NCBI RefSeq assembly: GCF_036997615.1 | Contig: NZ_JAWLQA010000018.1 | Source of the DNA: Brachyspira sp949287565 | GTDB lineage: Bacteria; Spirochaetota; Brachyspiria; Brachyspirales; Brachyspiraceae | DNA length: 59,821 nucleotides | Reading direction: 5' to 3' (one strand) | Shown here: one piece after another, positions 26,175 through 35,612 of the stretch | Layout: every line of letters begins with the position of its first letter | Numbering within the stretch: position 1 is the stretch's first letter | The notes under the pieces: generated by a model | Seen by the model: the letters and a program-made list of their open reading frames with translations, nothing else | Told to the model about the DNA's origin: nothing | Databases searched by the model: none | Made by a program: the position numbers and the translations under genes

Positions 26175-27737
26175 TTAATTATTTATTTTTTTATAATGTG
26201 CCTTAAAATCCTCATCGAAATAATAAAGCATATTCTCATCTTCTTTATGTGAATCATACCAAACTTGAGCAAAATAAGGATTTTTCTTAGCAAGCATATC
26301 GAAGTTCCATTGATAATCAGGCATACATTTTTCACACCAATGTCCAGCCTTTATAACTGTGAATGGTGAAGCCTCAAATTCATGACCTTCTGCACAAGCC
26401 CATTTTAATTTTGTATGCAAATCGCCTTTAGTCATACTAGTGCTTAAAAGTTTTCCGCCTCTGAACTCTGCAGCTTTTTTAAGATCTTCTATATCAATCT
26501 CACTGTCTTTTTTACTTTCATCATAACCATGATTAAGAAGTTTGGCATTCTTTATATCAAGCAAAGCTTTATAATCTATATAATTTCCTTCTGAGTCTTT
26601 ATTCTCGAATAATAAATTAAAATTCTCCCATTTCTTAGGCAAATTATCAAAAGCTTCTAAACTTCCGAATGTAGCTATAATCTTACCGTCCTCTCCGTTT
26701 CTTCTCCAATATGTAGGCGAATTAGGATGAGGTAAAAGTCTTTGTATAGCAAAAAATGATATCAAAGAAGGAGGTACTATTTTACCTAATGAATAATACC
26801 AATGAGTTTTTCCTATTTCATTCCAATAATCTATAACTGATTCTTTTTGATAAGAGAATAATTCTTCAAGTTTGTGTCCGTCATAATACCAAAGTCCATG
26901 GAAATTTCTTGTAGCATTCCAATTAGGCTTCATATATGTTTTTGTTGATCCGCCTATAAGTTTGAATCCGTCATTAAATGTATCATAACCTATAAGTCTG
27001 TTTTCTGCCTTGCTTCCCAAATTGAAACAGCCTTTCCAGAAATAATCATCTAAATTACCTTTAATATCCTCTTCAATTATTCTTTTCATTAACAAACCGC
27101 TATCTCTTGCAGTAGCCCATTCAAGAGGTGCATTATAGCAAGTATGGAACATTAATCCGTCGCTCATATTATCAGTAAGCATTCTATTATGAAGCATTGC
27201 TGTTTGTCTTATTATAGCTCTATTTTCTAATGATGAATCAAGCACATATCTTTCGCCTTTTAATTTTGAAAAAGAATATGCATCATAAGGACTTATTAAT
27301 AATGGATCACCTACCCTGCCCCAAGGGTGTTTTTCATTTCTATTGCCGTAAAGTGCTACTGTTGATATATGTACAAGTTTAGGGCGTTTATTTTTATCCA
27401 TCGCCTCTAATATATCTACTATATGCTTAACTCCTACAAAATTTGTAAGATGTGCTAGTTTAGGGTATTTATCAGATTTTGGAGGTATCACCGCAGCAAG
27501 ATTAAGCACATAATGGCAGTCTTTCAATAATTTTTCGCAGTCATCTCTTTCATATAAATAACCTGATATTATCTCTACCCTTTTTCCATATTGTTTTTTA
27601 AATTTTTCTCCTGATTTTCTGCTTTCTTTTCTTACAAGAACTTTTACGAGCTCAATATCTTCTATTTCCATTAATTGTCTTAAAGTTTCAAGTCCCATAT
27701 TTCCTGTGGCACCTGTTAAAGCTATTACATATTTCAT
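26175..27737 (-). CDS. NAD-dependent epimerase/dehydratase-like protein with zinc-ribbon tail
   Basis: A 520-residue protein. The first ~300 residues are an extended SDR: cofactor motif GATGNMG at 9-15, and catalytic Tyr154 and Lys158 (YSFSK) with STVALYG before them. The C-terminal ~100 residues hold a zinc-ribbon-like set Cys448, His452, Cys468, Cys471 in the pattern W-x-C-x2-GH...G-x-WC-x2-C. That pattern is usually seen in treble-clef domains of nucleic-acid-associated proteins and is unusual on an epimerase. Substrate unknown. It is transcribed alone and stands apart from the repeat array. Confidence 0.78.
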   Translation of the reverse strand: MKYVIALTGATGNMGLETLRQLMEIEDIELVKVLVRKESRKSGEKFKKQYGKRVEIISGYLYERDDCEKLLKDCHYVLNLAAVIPPKSDKYPKLAHLTNFVGVKHIVDILEAMDKNKRPKLVHISTVALYGNRNEKHPWGRVGDPLLISPYDAYSFSKLKGERYVLDSSLENRAIIRQTAMLHNRMLTDNMSDGLMFHTCYNAPLEWATARDSGLLMKRIIEEDIKGNLDDYFWKGCFNLGSKAENRLIGYDTFNDGFKLIGGSTKTYMKPNWNATRNFHGLWYYDGHKLEELFSYQKESVIDYWNEIGKTHWYYSLGKIVPPSLISFFAIQRLLPHPNSPTYWRRNGEDGKIIATFGSLEAFDNLPKKWENFNLLFENKDSEGNYIDYKALLDIKNAKLLNHGYDESKKDSEIDIEDLKKAAEFRGGKLLSTSMTKGDLHTKLKWACAEGHEFEASPFTVIKAGHWCEKCMPDYQWNFDMLAKKNPYFAQVWYDSHKEDENMLYYFDEDFKAHYKKINN

Positions 27738-27897
27738 ACATATTCCTTGTTAGTGATAAACTATATTAATTATTGTTATAAAATTGCTTTAAAATTTACT
27801 ATTATTTTACATACTTTCAAAATAAACAGTTTTTATTATATGTAGTATTATATAAGAAATATAATTTTTGTAAATAATGTATTCAAAAGGACTAAAA

Positions 27898-28725
27898 ATG
27901 AAATATTGTAAAAAAGCATATTTAACATTATTAAGTTTGATACTTTTCACTCAAATATCTTTTGCTCAAAACAATGACGAAGCCAATCAATTATTCAAAT
28001 TAATAAATGATGAAAGAAAAAAATCAGGTCTTAATGAATACAAAACGGAAACTCAATTACAAAATGCTGCTGATCAAAGAGTAAAAGAAATAGCAAATGG
28101 AATAAGAAAATCTACTGCTTTAAAAGATAATAATATACAATTTGCTTCATACTCTGAAGGTTCCATAATTGCCGATATGACAGCTGATGAAGTATTTGCT
28201 CAAATGCTTAAATCACAAAGAAATTTAATACTGAATAATAAATTCACCCATGCTGCTACATCTGTGTATGAGAATAATGGCAAGAAATATTGGGTTATGA
28301 TTTATGTAGTATCAAGAAATGACAGCATAGTAAAACAGGAATTAAATATACAAAAAGAGAGAGAAAGAGTTGTTGAGTTATGTAATGAAGCTAGAAAGCA
28401 AAATAATGTATCTGTCAGTTTAGTTTTAGATGCTAAATTAAGCGAAGCTGCACAGAAAAGAGCCGAAGAATTAATAAAATTATTCTCGCATACAAGACCA
28501 AACAGAACAGACTTTTCTACAGTATTAAAAGAATATAATATCACTTACAAAAAAGCAGGTGAAAATATAGCCAACGGACAATTTGATGCTGATGATGTAA
28601 TGAACTCTTGGCTTAAATCACCCGGACACAGAGCAAATATACTTCAAAAGAATTTCGGTAAAATAGGAGTTGGTGTATTTGAATATAATGGCAGATTATA
28701 TTGGGTTCAGGTATTTACTAACTAA
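27898..28725 (+). CDS. Secreted protein with two CAP (SCP/PR-1) domains
   Basis: The start is ATG 27898, with AAAAGG 7 bases upstream and a clean signal peptide (MKYCKKAYLTLLSLILF... cleaved near FAQN). The longer frame from 27877 lacks a ribosome binding site. The mature protein has two CAP modules. The first (about 25-145) is degenerate. The second (about 150-275) keeps the hallmark His in FSHTRP, the GENIA segment and HRANIL followed by IGVGV. Bacterial CAP proteins are extracellular or periplasmic, with unproven activities. Monocistronic; followed by an inverted-repeat element. Confidence 0.88.
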   Translation: MKYCKKAYLTLLSLILFTQISFAQNNDEANQLFKLINDERKKSGLNEYKTETQLQNAADQRVKEIANGIRKSTALKDNNIQFASYSEGSIIADMTADEVFAQMLKSQRNLILNNKFTHAATSVYENNGKKYWVMIYVVSRNDSIVKQELNIQKERERVVELCNEARKQNNVSVSLVLDAKLSEAAQKRAEELIKLFSHTRPNRTDFSTVLKEYNITYKKAGENIANGQFDADDVMNSWLKSPGHRANILQKNFGKIGVGVFEYNGRLYWVQVFTN

Positions 28726-28754
28726 TATTTTGTAACTTATATAAAATAAATTTT

Positions 28755-28845
28755 ATATCAACTTTTTAGTGCAATACTAAAGTTATTAAATGCCATTTTA
28801 ATTATAACATTTGTCTTTTTGCCGCTTTGGCAAAAAAGTTGATAT
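28755..28845. repeat. Inverted-repeat element with nested hairpin
   Basis: Perfect outer arms ATATCAACTTTTT (28755-28767) and AAAAAGTTGATAT (28833-28845) overlap an inner hairpin TTTTTGCC / GGCAAAAA (28816-28836). Related CAACTTTTTTGCC sequence recurs at 37618. It may be a dispersed element or a terminator for the convergent genes on either side; the rest of the 271-base gap is plain AT-rich sequence. Confidence 0.65.
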
Positions 28846-28996
28846 AATCTTTAATTAATTCATTTTATATATAATGTTAATAAATTGAAAAATTATTATA
28901 TTAAAATTTATTATGATACCTGATATATAGGTTTATTAATTTAATTAACCAATAACTTTATTAACAAATTATTAGCTAATTAAAATTTAATAAAAA

Positions 28997-31315
28997 TTAA
29001 TCTTTATACCAAGAAGGCGTATTATTTTCCATTGCTGAGTTATTAAACATATCTCTCATACGATTAGGCTCTACTTTGGATACATTCCAAGATTCTAAAT
29101 TCTGATTAAAACTTTCAGCTTCATAAAATAAAGAATTCATATATTCCACATTATAAACGTCCCAATTATCCAAAGGCTGATTAAATGATGAAGCATAACG
29201 AAACATTGTACTAATACTTGTAACATTAGAAACATTCCAATTATTAAGAGGCTGATTAAAACTTTTAGCATTATCAAACATCATTGACATATCTTTTACA
29301 TTACTTACATTCCATTTGTCTAAAGGCTGATTGAAACTAGAAAATTTAAACATACCTTCCATATCAACAACATTAGATACATTCCAACTATTTAAAGGCT
29401 GATTAAAACTTTTAGTAAAACAAAACATTGATGACATATCTTTTACGTTAGATACATTCCACTTGTCTAAAGCACTATTAAAAAGATTAGCACCTTCAAA
29501 CATACTAGACATATTTTCAACATTAGATACATCCCAGTCATTAATATTTTGATTAAAACTTTCAGCATAATAAAACATTGATGACATATCCTTTACATTA
29601 CTTACATTCCACTTGTCTAAAGGCTGATTAAAACTCTCACAATTAGCAAACATATTTTTCATATTAACAACTTTAGATACATTCCAATCATTAAGAGGAG
29701 AATTAAACTTTTTACATTTTTTAAACATAGAACTCATATTCTCAACTTTTGAAACGTCCCAACTGTTTATATTATGATCAAAACCTAATGCTTCCTCAAA
29801 CATACTTTCCATATTTACTACATTAGATACGTTCCAAGTTTCTATACCATCAAATTTTTTTAATTTAGAACCTTTAAAAAGATTACTCATATCTGTTATT
29901 AAAGAAGTATCTATTTTATCAAATTTTGTTTTCTCTGCTATTAGTTTAATTAATTCATTTTTGTTTTTTGGTTGATGCATTTGTATCTGTTTACTTTCTT
30001 TAGTATCTTTTTTCTCTTTTTTAGGTGACGATTTCTTTTCTTCTTTTTCTAATTCTTTATACTCTTTTATGATTTCTTCTTTAGCCTCAATTAATTCTTT
30101 TAATTCTTCATAACAAGTATTTTCAAGCTTTTTGAGAACTTCAGCTACTGCCTTTTTATTGTATTTTAATCCAAGTTTATAAACTTCTTTTATATCAAAT
30201 TTATTTATAATTTCTTTAAAGTTTTTTATAGCCAATTTTGAACTTTGAAAAGAATATATTTTTATTATTAACTCTAATGACACATCATTAAAAATACCGT
30301 CAAATTCTTTAACTTTCTTGAAACTCCAATTTTTTATATTATCAGGATTAAAAGATGAAGCATTAAAAAAAGCATTATTCATATATTCTACTTTCTCTGT
30401 TTTCCAGCTGTTTAAATCCTGATTAAATGAAGAAGCATCACAAAATATATCTGAAAGCCCTGTTAGATTAGAAGTGTCCCATTTATCTAAAGGCTGATTA
30501 AAATTAGTACAACCTTTAAACATAGCATACATACTAGTAACATTAGATACATCCCAACTATTTAAAAGCTGATTAAAATTCTCACAACCTGCAAACATAT
30601 GACCCATACCATCAACATTGGAAGTATTCCACTTATCTAAAGGCTGATTGAAATTCTTAGCTCCTTCAAACATAGAAATCATACAGGCAACGTTTGATAC
30701 ATCCCAGTTATTTATATCTTGATTAAAACTTTTAGCATCTTTAAACATCTCCATAATATGTTTTAAATTAGAAGTATTCCATTTGTCTAATGGCTGATTA
30801 AAGCTCTCAGCATTTTTAAACATACCAGCCATATTCTCAACATTAGATACATTCCAACTATTTAAAGGCTGATTAAAATTCTCACAACCCAAAAACATCT
30901 CATTCATATATTCAACATTAGATACATTCCAATTATTTATATCCTGATTAAAACTCTTGGCATTCATAAACATCTCACCCATACTCGTAACTTTAGAAAT
31001 ATTCCATTTGTCTAAAGGCTGATTAAAAGTTTTTGCACCATAAAACATAGCATACATATTTGTAACATTAGATACGTCCCAACTATTTAAAGGCTGATTA
31101 AAAGTTTCACACTCTTTAAACATTGCTGCCATATCTGTAACATTAGATACGTCCCAGGTTTCTATACCTGAAAAATCTTCTCTTTTACTCATTAGAAATA
31201 AATATCTCATATCTGTTATTAAACTTGTATCAATACTTCCAAGATTAATTTTTTCATCTTCTACTAATTTTTGTAATTCTTCTTTACTTTTTGGTTTAAA
31301 TTGTTTTTCTGACAT
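28997..31315 (-). CDS. BspA-like (DUF285) WDVSNV-repeat protein
   Basis: Start is ATG 31315, with GGAGAG six bases upstream; the product is 772 residues. It consists of two arrays of 25-residue repeats (consensus WNVSNVxxMxxMFxxAxxFNQPLDK): about 12 units (residues about 45-350) and 11 units (about 500-765). A helical Lys/Glu-rich linker separates them. Each array is capped by a short domain with SIDTSLITDM or KIDTSLITDM, so the gene looks like an internal duplication. Such repeats belong to the BspA/DUF285 leucine-rich family, often surface adhesins, but no signal peptide is visible here. A promoter lies 60 bases upstream. Confidence 0.88.
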   Translation of the reverse strand: MSEKQFKPKSKEELQKLVEDEKINLGSIDTSLITDMRYLFLMSKREDFSGIETWDVSNVTDMAAMFKECETFNQPLNSWDVSNVTNMYAMFYGAKTFNQPLDKWNISKVTSMGEMFMNAKSFNQDINNWNVSNVEYMNEMFLGCENFNQPLNSWNVSNVENMAGMFKNAESFNQPLDKWNTSNLKHIMEMFKDAKSFNQDINNWDVSNVACMISMFEGAKNFNQPLDKWNTSNVDGMGHMFAGCENFNQLLNSWDVSNVTSMYAMFKGCTNFNQPLDKWDTSNLTGLSDIFCDASSFNQDLNSWKTEKVEYMNNAFFNASSFNPDNIKNWSFKKVKEFDGIFNDVSLELIIKIYSFQSSKLAIKNFKEIINKFDIKEVYKLGLKYNKKAVAEVLKKLENTCYEELKELIEAKEEIIKEYKELEKEEKKSSPKKEKKDTKESKQIQMHQPKNKNELIKLIAEKTKFDKIDTSLITDMSNLFKGSKLKKFDGIETWNVSNVVNMESMFEEALGFDHNINSWDVSKVENMSSMFKKCKKFNSPLNDWNVSKVVNMKNMFANCESFNQPLDKWNVSNVKDMSSMFYYAESFNQNINDWDVSNVENMSSMFEGANLFNSALDKWNVSNVKDMSSMFCFTKSFNQPLNSWNVSNVVDMEGMFKFSSFNQPLDKWNVSNVKDMSMMFDNAKSFNQPLNNWNVSNVTSISTMFRYASSFNQPLDNWDVYNVEYMNSLFYEAESFNQNLESWNVSKVEPNRMRDMFNNSAMENNTPSWYKD

Positions 31316-31377
31316 AATAATCTCTCCGCTTACAATCAATTCAAATTAAATATTTGTTAATGTGAAAAATCAGTAAA

Positions 31378-31406
31378 ATTATATACTATAAAAAAAGAAA
31401 TGTAAA
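31378..31406 (-). promoter_or_regulatory. Sigma-70 promoter of WDVSNV-repeat gene
   Basis: On the minus strand TTTACA (31406-31401), 17-base spacer, TATAAT (31383-31378), about 60 bases before the chosen start codon. Confidence 0.65.
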
Positions 31407-31550
31407 TATATACATCAATTTTCATGTTAGAATTATCTAAAATTTATTTATACAGTGTTTATTAATAATATATTTGTATCATTACAAAATTATACTAGTC
31501 ATTTTAATTTTTATATTATTTTAGCTTTATATTTTAACTTTATTAAAAAA

Positions 31551-31862
31551 CCCGCCCTTTTATATTTACAGCTTTTATTTGTTATTTTTACTTTATACTT
31601 CTTTAAAATCTTTTATGCAATTATAAAACCCACCCAAAATTTTATTTTACTTTATAATCTACACACCGCACGCAAAGTAAAATTATAAAATACATATAAT
31701 TCTGAATTCTAATTTTTACTATATTTTAAATTTCGCTAACCGTGCGTAGAGTAAAGTTTTAAAATTTAAAAAAGCTTGGGTGGGTGCTAAAAATTCTAAT
31801 AAAGCAATGAAGATAATGGAAGTTAAATATTCTGTATAAAGCAATAAATATAAAATGGTGGG
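31551..31862. repeat. Modular GC-box intergenic repeat, copy 1 (B'-A'-B)
   Basis: Boxes in order: CCCGCCC (31551), CCCACCC (31629), ACCGCACGC (31665), CCGTGCGT (31740), CTTGGGTGGGTG (31775), GGTGGG (31857). Gaps between boxes are 71, 29, 66, 27 and 70 bp. The arrangement is roughly symmetric, and the sequence between boxes is AT-rich and diverged. It occupies the gene-free stretch 31340-31957 together with the promoter and terminator of its neighbours; I see no gene there. Confidence 0.75.
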
Positions 31863-31884
31863 AATTAGAATAAAATTTACAAGC

Positions 31885-31923
31885 AAAATAAAAAAGAGGC
31901 CTACTCTAAAAAGCAAACCTCTT
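31885..31923 (-). terminator. Terminator of rseP
   Basis: On the minus strand, stem AAGAGG ... CCTCTT followed by a run rich in T (TTTTTATTTT), 35 bases after the rseP stop codon. Confidence 0.7.
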
Positions 31924-31957
31924 ATTTATTGTATTTTTCTAATTTAATAAAATATTT

Positions 31958-33322
31958 TTATCTGAATAACTGTGTTATATCATTAATAGTTATGAATATT
32001 GCTAAAGTTATTAAGAAAGCAGCACCAACAGCATGTATCTTAGTTAAAACTTTTCTGTCTATAGGTCTTCTCATTACAAGCTCTATAAATGAAAATACTA
32101 TCATACCTCCATCTACTACAGGAAGAGGAAGAAGATTCATAAGGAAAAGTATTAAACTTATAGTAGCTGTGAATGAGAGTATAGTTCTAAGTCTGTACTC
32201 TATATCAACAGAAATAACCTGAGAAGAAATCTGTATTATTCTAACAGGGCCTCCCAAATTCTCACGAACTGATAATTTACCTGTAAATAGAAGTTTTAAT
32301 CCATTTACATATGAAACGATATAATTACCTGTTTCTTTGAAAGCTTCAGGTATAGATTTTGGAAAAGGTATTCCGGCAACTTTTTCAACTCTCATAGGAG
32401 TGCTGTCAAACTCTACTCCCAAACTTCCATAAGTTCCAAGTGCTTTTGAAGTTACAGGTCTTGGTATAGCCTCTCTTGTAATCTCTTCACCATTTCTAAG
32501 AATTGTGATATTGATTTTCTGAGAAGCATTATCCATTACTATAGGTCTGAAATCTGCTATATTATTAGCATTCATTCCATTGATAGATATTATTTTATCG
32601 CCTGCCATAAGTCCAGCTTCGGAAGCAGCAGAATCAGCAATTACATTTTTTATTATAAGGTCATTTCCAAAGTATAAACCTAATGCTCTCTCCCCGCTTA
32701 AAGCTTTTAACATTTCAACAGAAGGTATTACTATATTTAAAGTTTCACCGTTTCTGTTTAATGTGAAAGTAATATTTTCAGCAGCTTTCTGTATTGCCTC
32801 ATCATTTATTGTTTTCAATATATCATTATCAGATTCTACTTTTATACCGTTTATAGCAGTTATAGTATCTCCGCTTTGTATACCATATTCATAAGCTAAT
32901 GTTATACCTGATTTTGAATGCATATATCTTCCGTCTTTGAATACCGATACAGTAGGCGAATATAAGTCTATCTTTGAAGGAAGAGAAACTAATACAGCCA
33001 AAAGTACAAAAGCAAATAAATAATTAAAGAAAGGACCAGCAAAATAAACTATTATTCTTCTTAAAGGAGACATATTTAAAAAATCTCCCTCTTCTACTTT
33101 ACCATCTTCAGCAATTTCACCTTTAAATTTACAATATCCTCCGAAAGGTATTGCAGAAAATCTGAAGTCTATCCCTTTAATTTCTTTTTTAAAAAGTATA
33201 GGACCGAAACCTATAGAGAAAGCCTCAGCCTTTATTCCAACCGCTAAACCTGCAAGTAAATGTCCCATCTCATGAACGAATACAAGCACGCTTAATAGTA
33301 TAATTGCACCTATCCAACTCAA
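31958..33322 (-). CDS. rseP: Site-2 protease (RseP family)
   Basis: An intramembrane zinc metalloprotease of 454 residues that cleaves membrane-embedded substrates such as anti-sigma factors and leftover signal peptides. The zinc motif HEMGH is at 17-21 in the first membrane helix; the third ligand is in NLLPLPVVDGG near the C-terminus. Two PDZ domains lie in the periplasmic loop (about 115-200 and 205-290; GIQSGDTITAING and GLMAGDKIISING). Four hydrophobic segments fit the family. AGGAGG lies upstream of ATG 33322. Stand-alone gene. Confidence 0.95.
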   Translation of the reverse strand: MSWIGAIILLSVLVFVHEMGHLLAGLAVGIKAEAFSIGFGPILFKKEIKGIDFRFSAIPFGGYCKFKGEIAEDGKVEEGDFLNMSPLRRIIVYFAGPFFNYLFAFVLLAVLVSLPSKIDLYSPTVSVFKDGRYMHSKSGITLAYEYGIQSGDTITAINGIKVESDNDILKTINDEAIQKAAENITFTLNRNGETLNIVIPSVEMLKALSGERALGLYFGNDLIIKNVIADSAASEAGLMAGDKIISINGMNANNIADFRPIVMDNASQKINITILRNGEEITREAIPRPVTSKALGTYGSLGVEFDSTPMRVEKVAGIPFPKSIPEAFKETGNYIVSYVNGLKLLFTGKLSVRENLGGPVRIIQISSQVISVDIEYRLRTILSFTATISLILFLMNLLPLPVVDGGMIVFSFIELVMRRPIDRKVLTKIHAVGAAFLITLAIFITINDITQLFR

Positions 33323-33493
33323 ATTAAGCCTCCTAAAATTGTTTTATAATACTTATTAATAATTGTTACTAATAAGTATATATTCAATACAAATTTATTT
33401 CAATATGTTTTATAAAAATTATTAACATAATATATTATATTTTTATAATTTACAATACATTTACATTTATATCTTTTAAATATAACAAAAATA

Positions 33494-33522
33494 TTGACAA
33501 AAGATATTAAATTTGTTAGATT
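33494..33522 (+). promoter_or_regulatory. Promoter giving a probably leaderless lipoprotein mRNA
   Basis: TTGACA (33494-33499), 17-base spacer, TAGATT (33517-33522). The ATG begins at 33529, seven bases after the -10 box, where transcription would be expected to start. No ribosome binding site is present. Confidence 0.6.
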
Positions 33523-33528
33523 TTTAAT

Positions 33529-34089
33529 ATGAAAAGAATAATTATAGTAATTTTATCAATTTTTTGTTTGTTTATATTAGGATGTAATTATCAAGTATTA
33601 AATCCAAATGGCAGTAATTCAAATTCATGTAATAATAATGAAAATTCCGGAAATAATACTGGATCTGATGAAGAAGATTCAGAACCTGTAATAAAAACTA
33701 TGTATTTTAAGTTTAAAGTATCTGGAAAATCTTCCCAGAAAGTATTTAATAAAAATAATATTTTCCCTAGAGAATTAAGTATTAAAAATTACGCCAATGA
33801 TAAAACTTTTACTCATACAGGAAATTGGGGAGATCCTGGATATATTTTAAATTATTTATTCTGTGATGATAAAATAGGAAATAGTATGAGTATGCCTTTC
33901 TATGCAGGAGATTCTAAATTAGAAGTATCATACAATGATAAAGATACTGAAATAACATTTAAAGGATATATTGGGATTGGAAATAGCGGAACTTTATTTT
34001 TTAGAAATGATTTCTCTTGTACAATACCTATAAAAGATTATGACGAATCTAAAAACAATAATACAGCTTTAATATCAATAATTTTATAG
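33529..34089 (+). CDS. Small lipoprotein of unknown function
   Basis: A 186-residue protein with signal peptide and lipobox FILGC. An Asn/Ser/Asp-rich linker (about 24-52) precedes a probable beta-rich domain (repeated short strands such as TMYFKFKVSGKS and LEVSYNDKDTEITFKGYIG). No family recognised. There is no ribosome binding site and the promoter sits immediately upstream. A 200-base gap separates it from the CHAT gene, so it is likely a separate unit. Confidence 0.7.
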   Translation: MKRIIIVILSIFCLFILGCNYQVLNPNGSNSNSCNNNENSGNNTGSDEEDSEPVIKTMYFKFKVSGKSSQKVFNKNNIFPRELSIKNYANDKTFTHTGNWGDPGYILNYLFCDDKIGNSMSMPFYAGDSKLEVSYNDKDTEITFKGYIGIGNSGTLFFRNDFSCTIPIKDYDESKNNNTALISIIL

Positions 34090-34289
34090 TCCGATAATAA
34101 CTATATTAATTTAGATTTGACTGTTTTGAAAGTAAATAGTTATAAAATTTGTATCAATTTTAGATTTATTAGTAAAAAAATGCAAAATTATATTTATTAA
34201 TTTTACAATATTTTTAATTTGATTATATGTAAAAATTACTATATAATAACCTAAACTAATTAATATAAATTTACTTAAATAATATTTTA

Positions 34290-35612
34290 ATGACAGAATA
34301 TAAATCATATATAGTAACACAAAATAGAGATTATTTTTTATCTCATAATATGGAATATATCACTTTAAAAAATTCTTATGCAAAAAAGATTTTAAAAAGT
34401 ATTAAAAAAGATAATAGTTTAATAAATATATTTATATATGATAATGATAAAAATAAATTATACGGTTATTATGAAATAGATTTTAATAATAGAAAACAAA
34501 TAGATGATAATTATATAAGTATAAATATAAGCGATAATTATAAAAGAAGACGCGGAATATATTATAAATTGGAAGAGAAATATTCAGATTTTTCAATATA
34601 TGAAATAGATTTAAAAACATTTTCAAAATTAAAAGACAGATTAATACTTTTAAACGATAATATATCGCAGACATTTTTTTCATGTGCTATATATAATAAT
34701 ATTTTCAAATACCAAGCTATAGAAACATATCCTTCGCTTTATGTAGCAGAATATGAAAAGAATTTTGATAATAAAGCTTATGAAAGTATATATAAAGAAT
34801 ATATTCGTTTATTAAAATATTCAAATAGTGAAAACAGCAATATAGACAGATATATAGAACTTGGAAGCTATTTAATGAATATGCTTATACCTGAAAAAGA
34901 TTTCAGAGAACATTTGCTTGACGGATTTAGAATAGTTTACCTGCATCTTGATGATAAAACATATAGCATTCCTTGGGATATACTTTCTTATGATGGTAAA
35001 TTTCTATCCGAAAATATAATTTTCTCATACAGCAATGCATCTAATGTTTTGCATAATAAAAAAATTGATAATAAAAAATTAAAAATGGCTATTATTTCAA
35101 TACCAAATAATGATATCTTATATGATAAACAAGAGATTGATTCTATTTTATCATTGCAAAATGATATAAAAAATATAGAAATAGATTTGTACAAAAAAGA
35201 ACATAATTATTTTGAATTTGTTAAAATATTGGAAAGTTATGATATAGTACATATTATAACTCATGGATATAAAGACGGAATAAAATTAAGCGAGGATTAT
35301 ATACTAAATTCAGTAACAGCATTACAAAATCCTCCTTCGCTTATTTTTATTAATGCCTGCAATATGGAAGAAGCTGATAATAAATTAACAAAATCACTGC
35401 TTTCTTCAGGAGTAGGTACAGTTATTTCTGGTATTGGTTCTTTAGCTGACGGTAAATACTTAGATTTTATTAATAGTTTTTATAGTAATTTACTTCATAA
35501 ATATGCCAGAATAAATACAGCACAAGCATATTATTTTGCTTATGTTGAAGTTAAAGAGTTTTATAAAGGTTTTATAAGATATAGATTTAATGGAGTTCCT
35601 ATATATGTTTAA
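34290..35612 (+). CDS. CHAT-domain caspase-like protease
   Basis: The C-terminal half (about 210-440) is a CHAT domain: IPWDILSYDGKFLSE, then His325 in HIITHG and Cys357 in LIFINAC as the predicted catalytic dyad. GVGTVISGIGSLADGKYLDFINSFYSNL follows, as in the family. CHAT proteases are caspase-like; known ones act in type III-E CRISPR, gasdermin activation and other regulated proteolysis. The N-terminal ~200 residues are not recognised and contain no TPR. No signal peptide is visible, so the protein should be cytosolic. The stop overlaps the start of the amidase gene by eight bases. No ribosome binding site precedes ATG 34290. Confidence 0.85.
   Translation: MTEYKSYIVTQNRDYFLSHNMEYITLKNSYAKKILKSIKKDNSLINIFIYDNDKNKLYGYYEIDFNNRKQIDDNYISINISDNYKRRRGIYYKLEEKYSDFSIYEIDLKTFSKLKDRLILLNDNISQTFFSCAIYNNIFKYQAIETYPSLYVAEYEKNFDNKAYESIYKEYIRLLKYSNSENSNIDRYIELGSYLMNMLIPEKDFREHLLDGFRIVYLHLDDKTYSIPWDILSYDGKFLSENIIFSYSNASNVLHNKKIDNKKLKMAIISIPNNDILYDKQEIDSILSLQNDIKNIEIDLYKKEHNYFEFVKILESYDIVHIITHGYKDGIKLSEDYILNSVTALQNPPSLIFINACNMEEADNKLTKSLLSSGVGTVISGIGSLADGKYLDFINSFYSNLLHKYARINTAQAYYFAYVEVKEFYKGFIRYRFNGVPIYV

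Noticed and set aside
34091..34097. Second CCGATAA as a sigma-28 promoter before the CHAT gene
   Set aside because: The -35 region at the right distance does not match TAAA, and it is almost 200 bases from the start codon.
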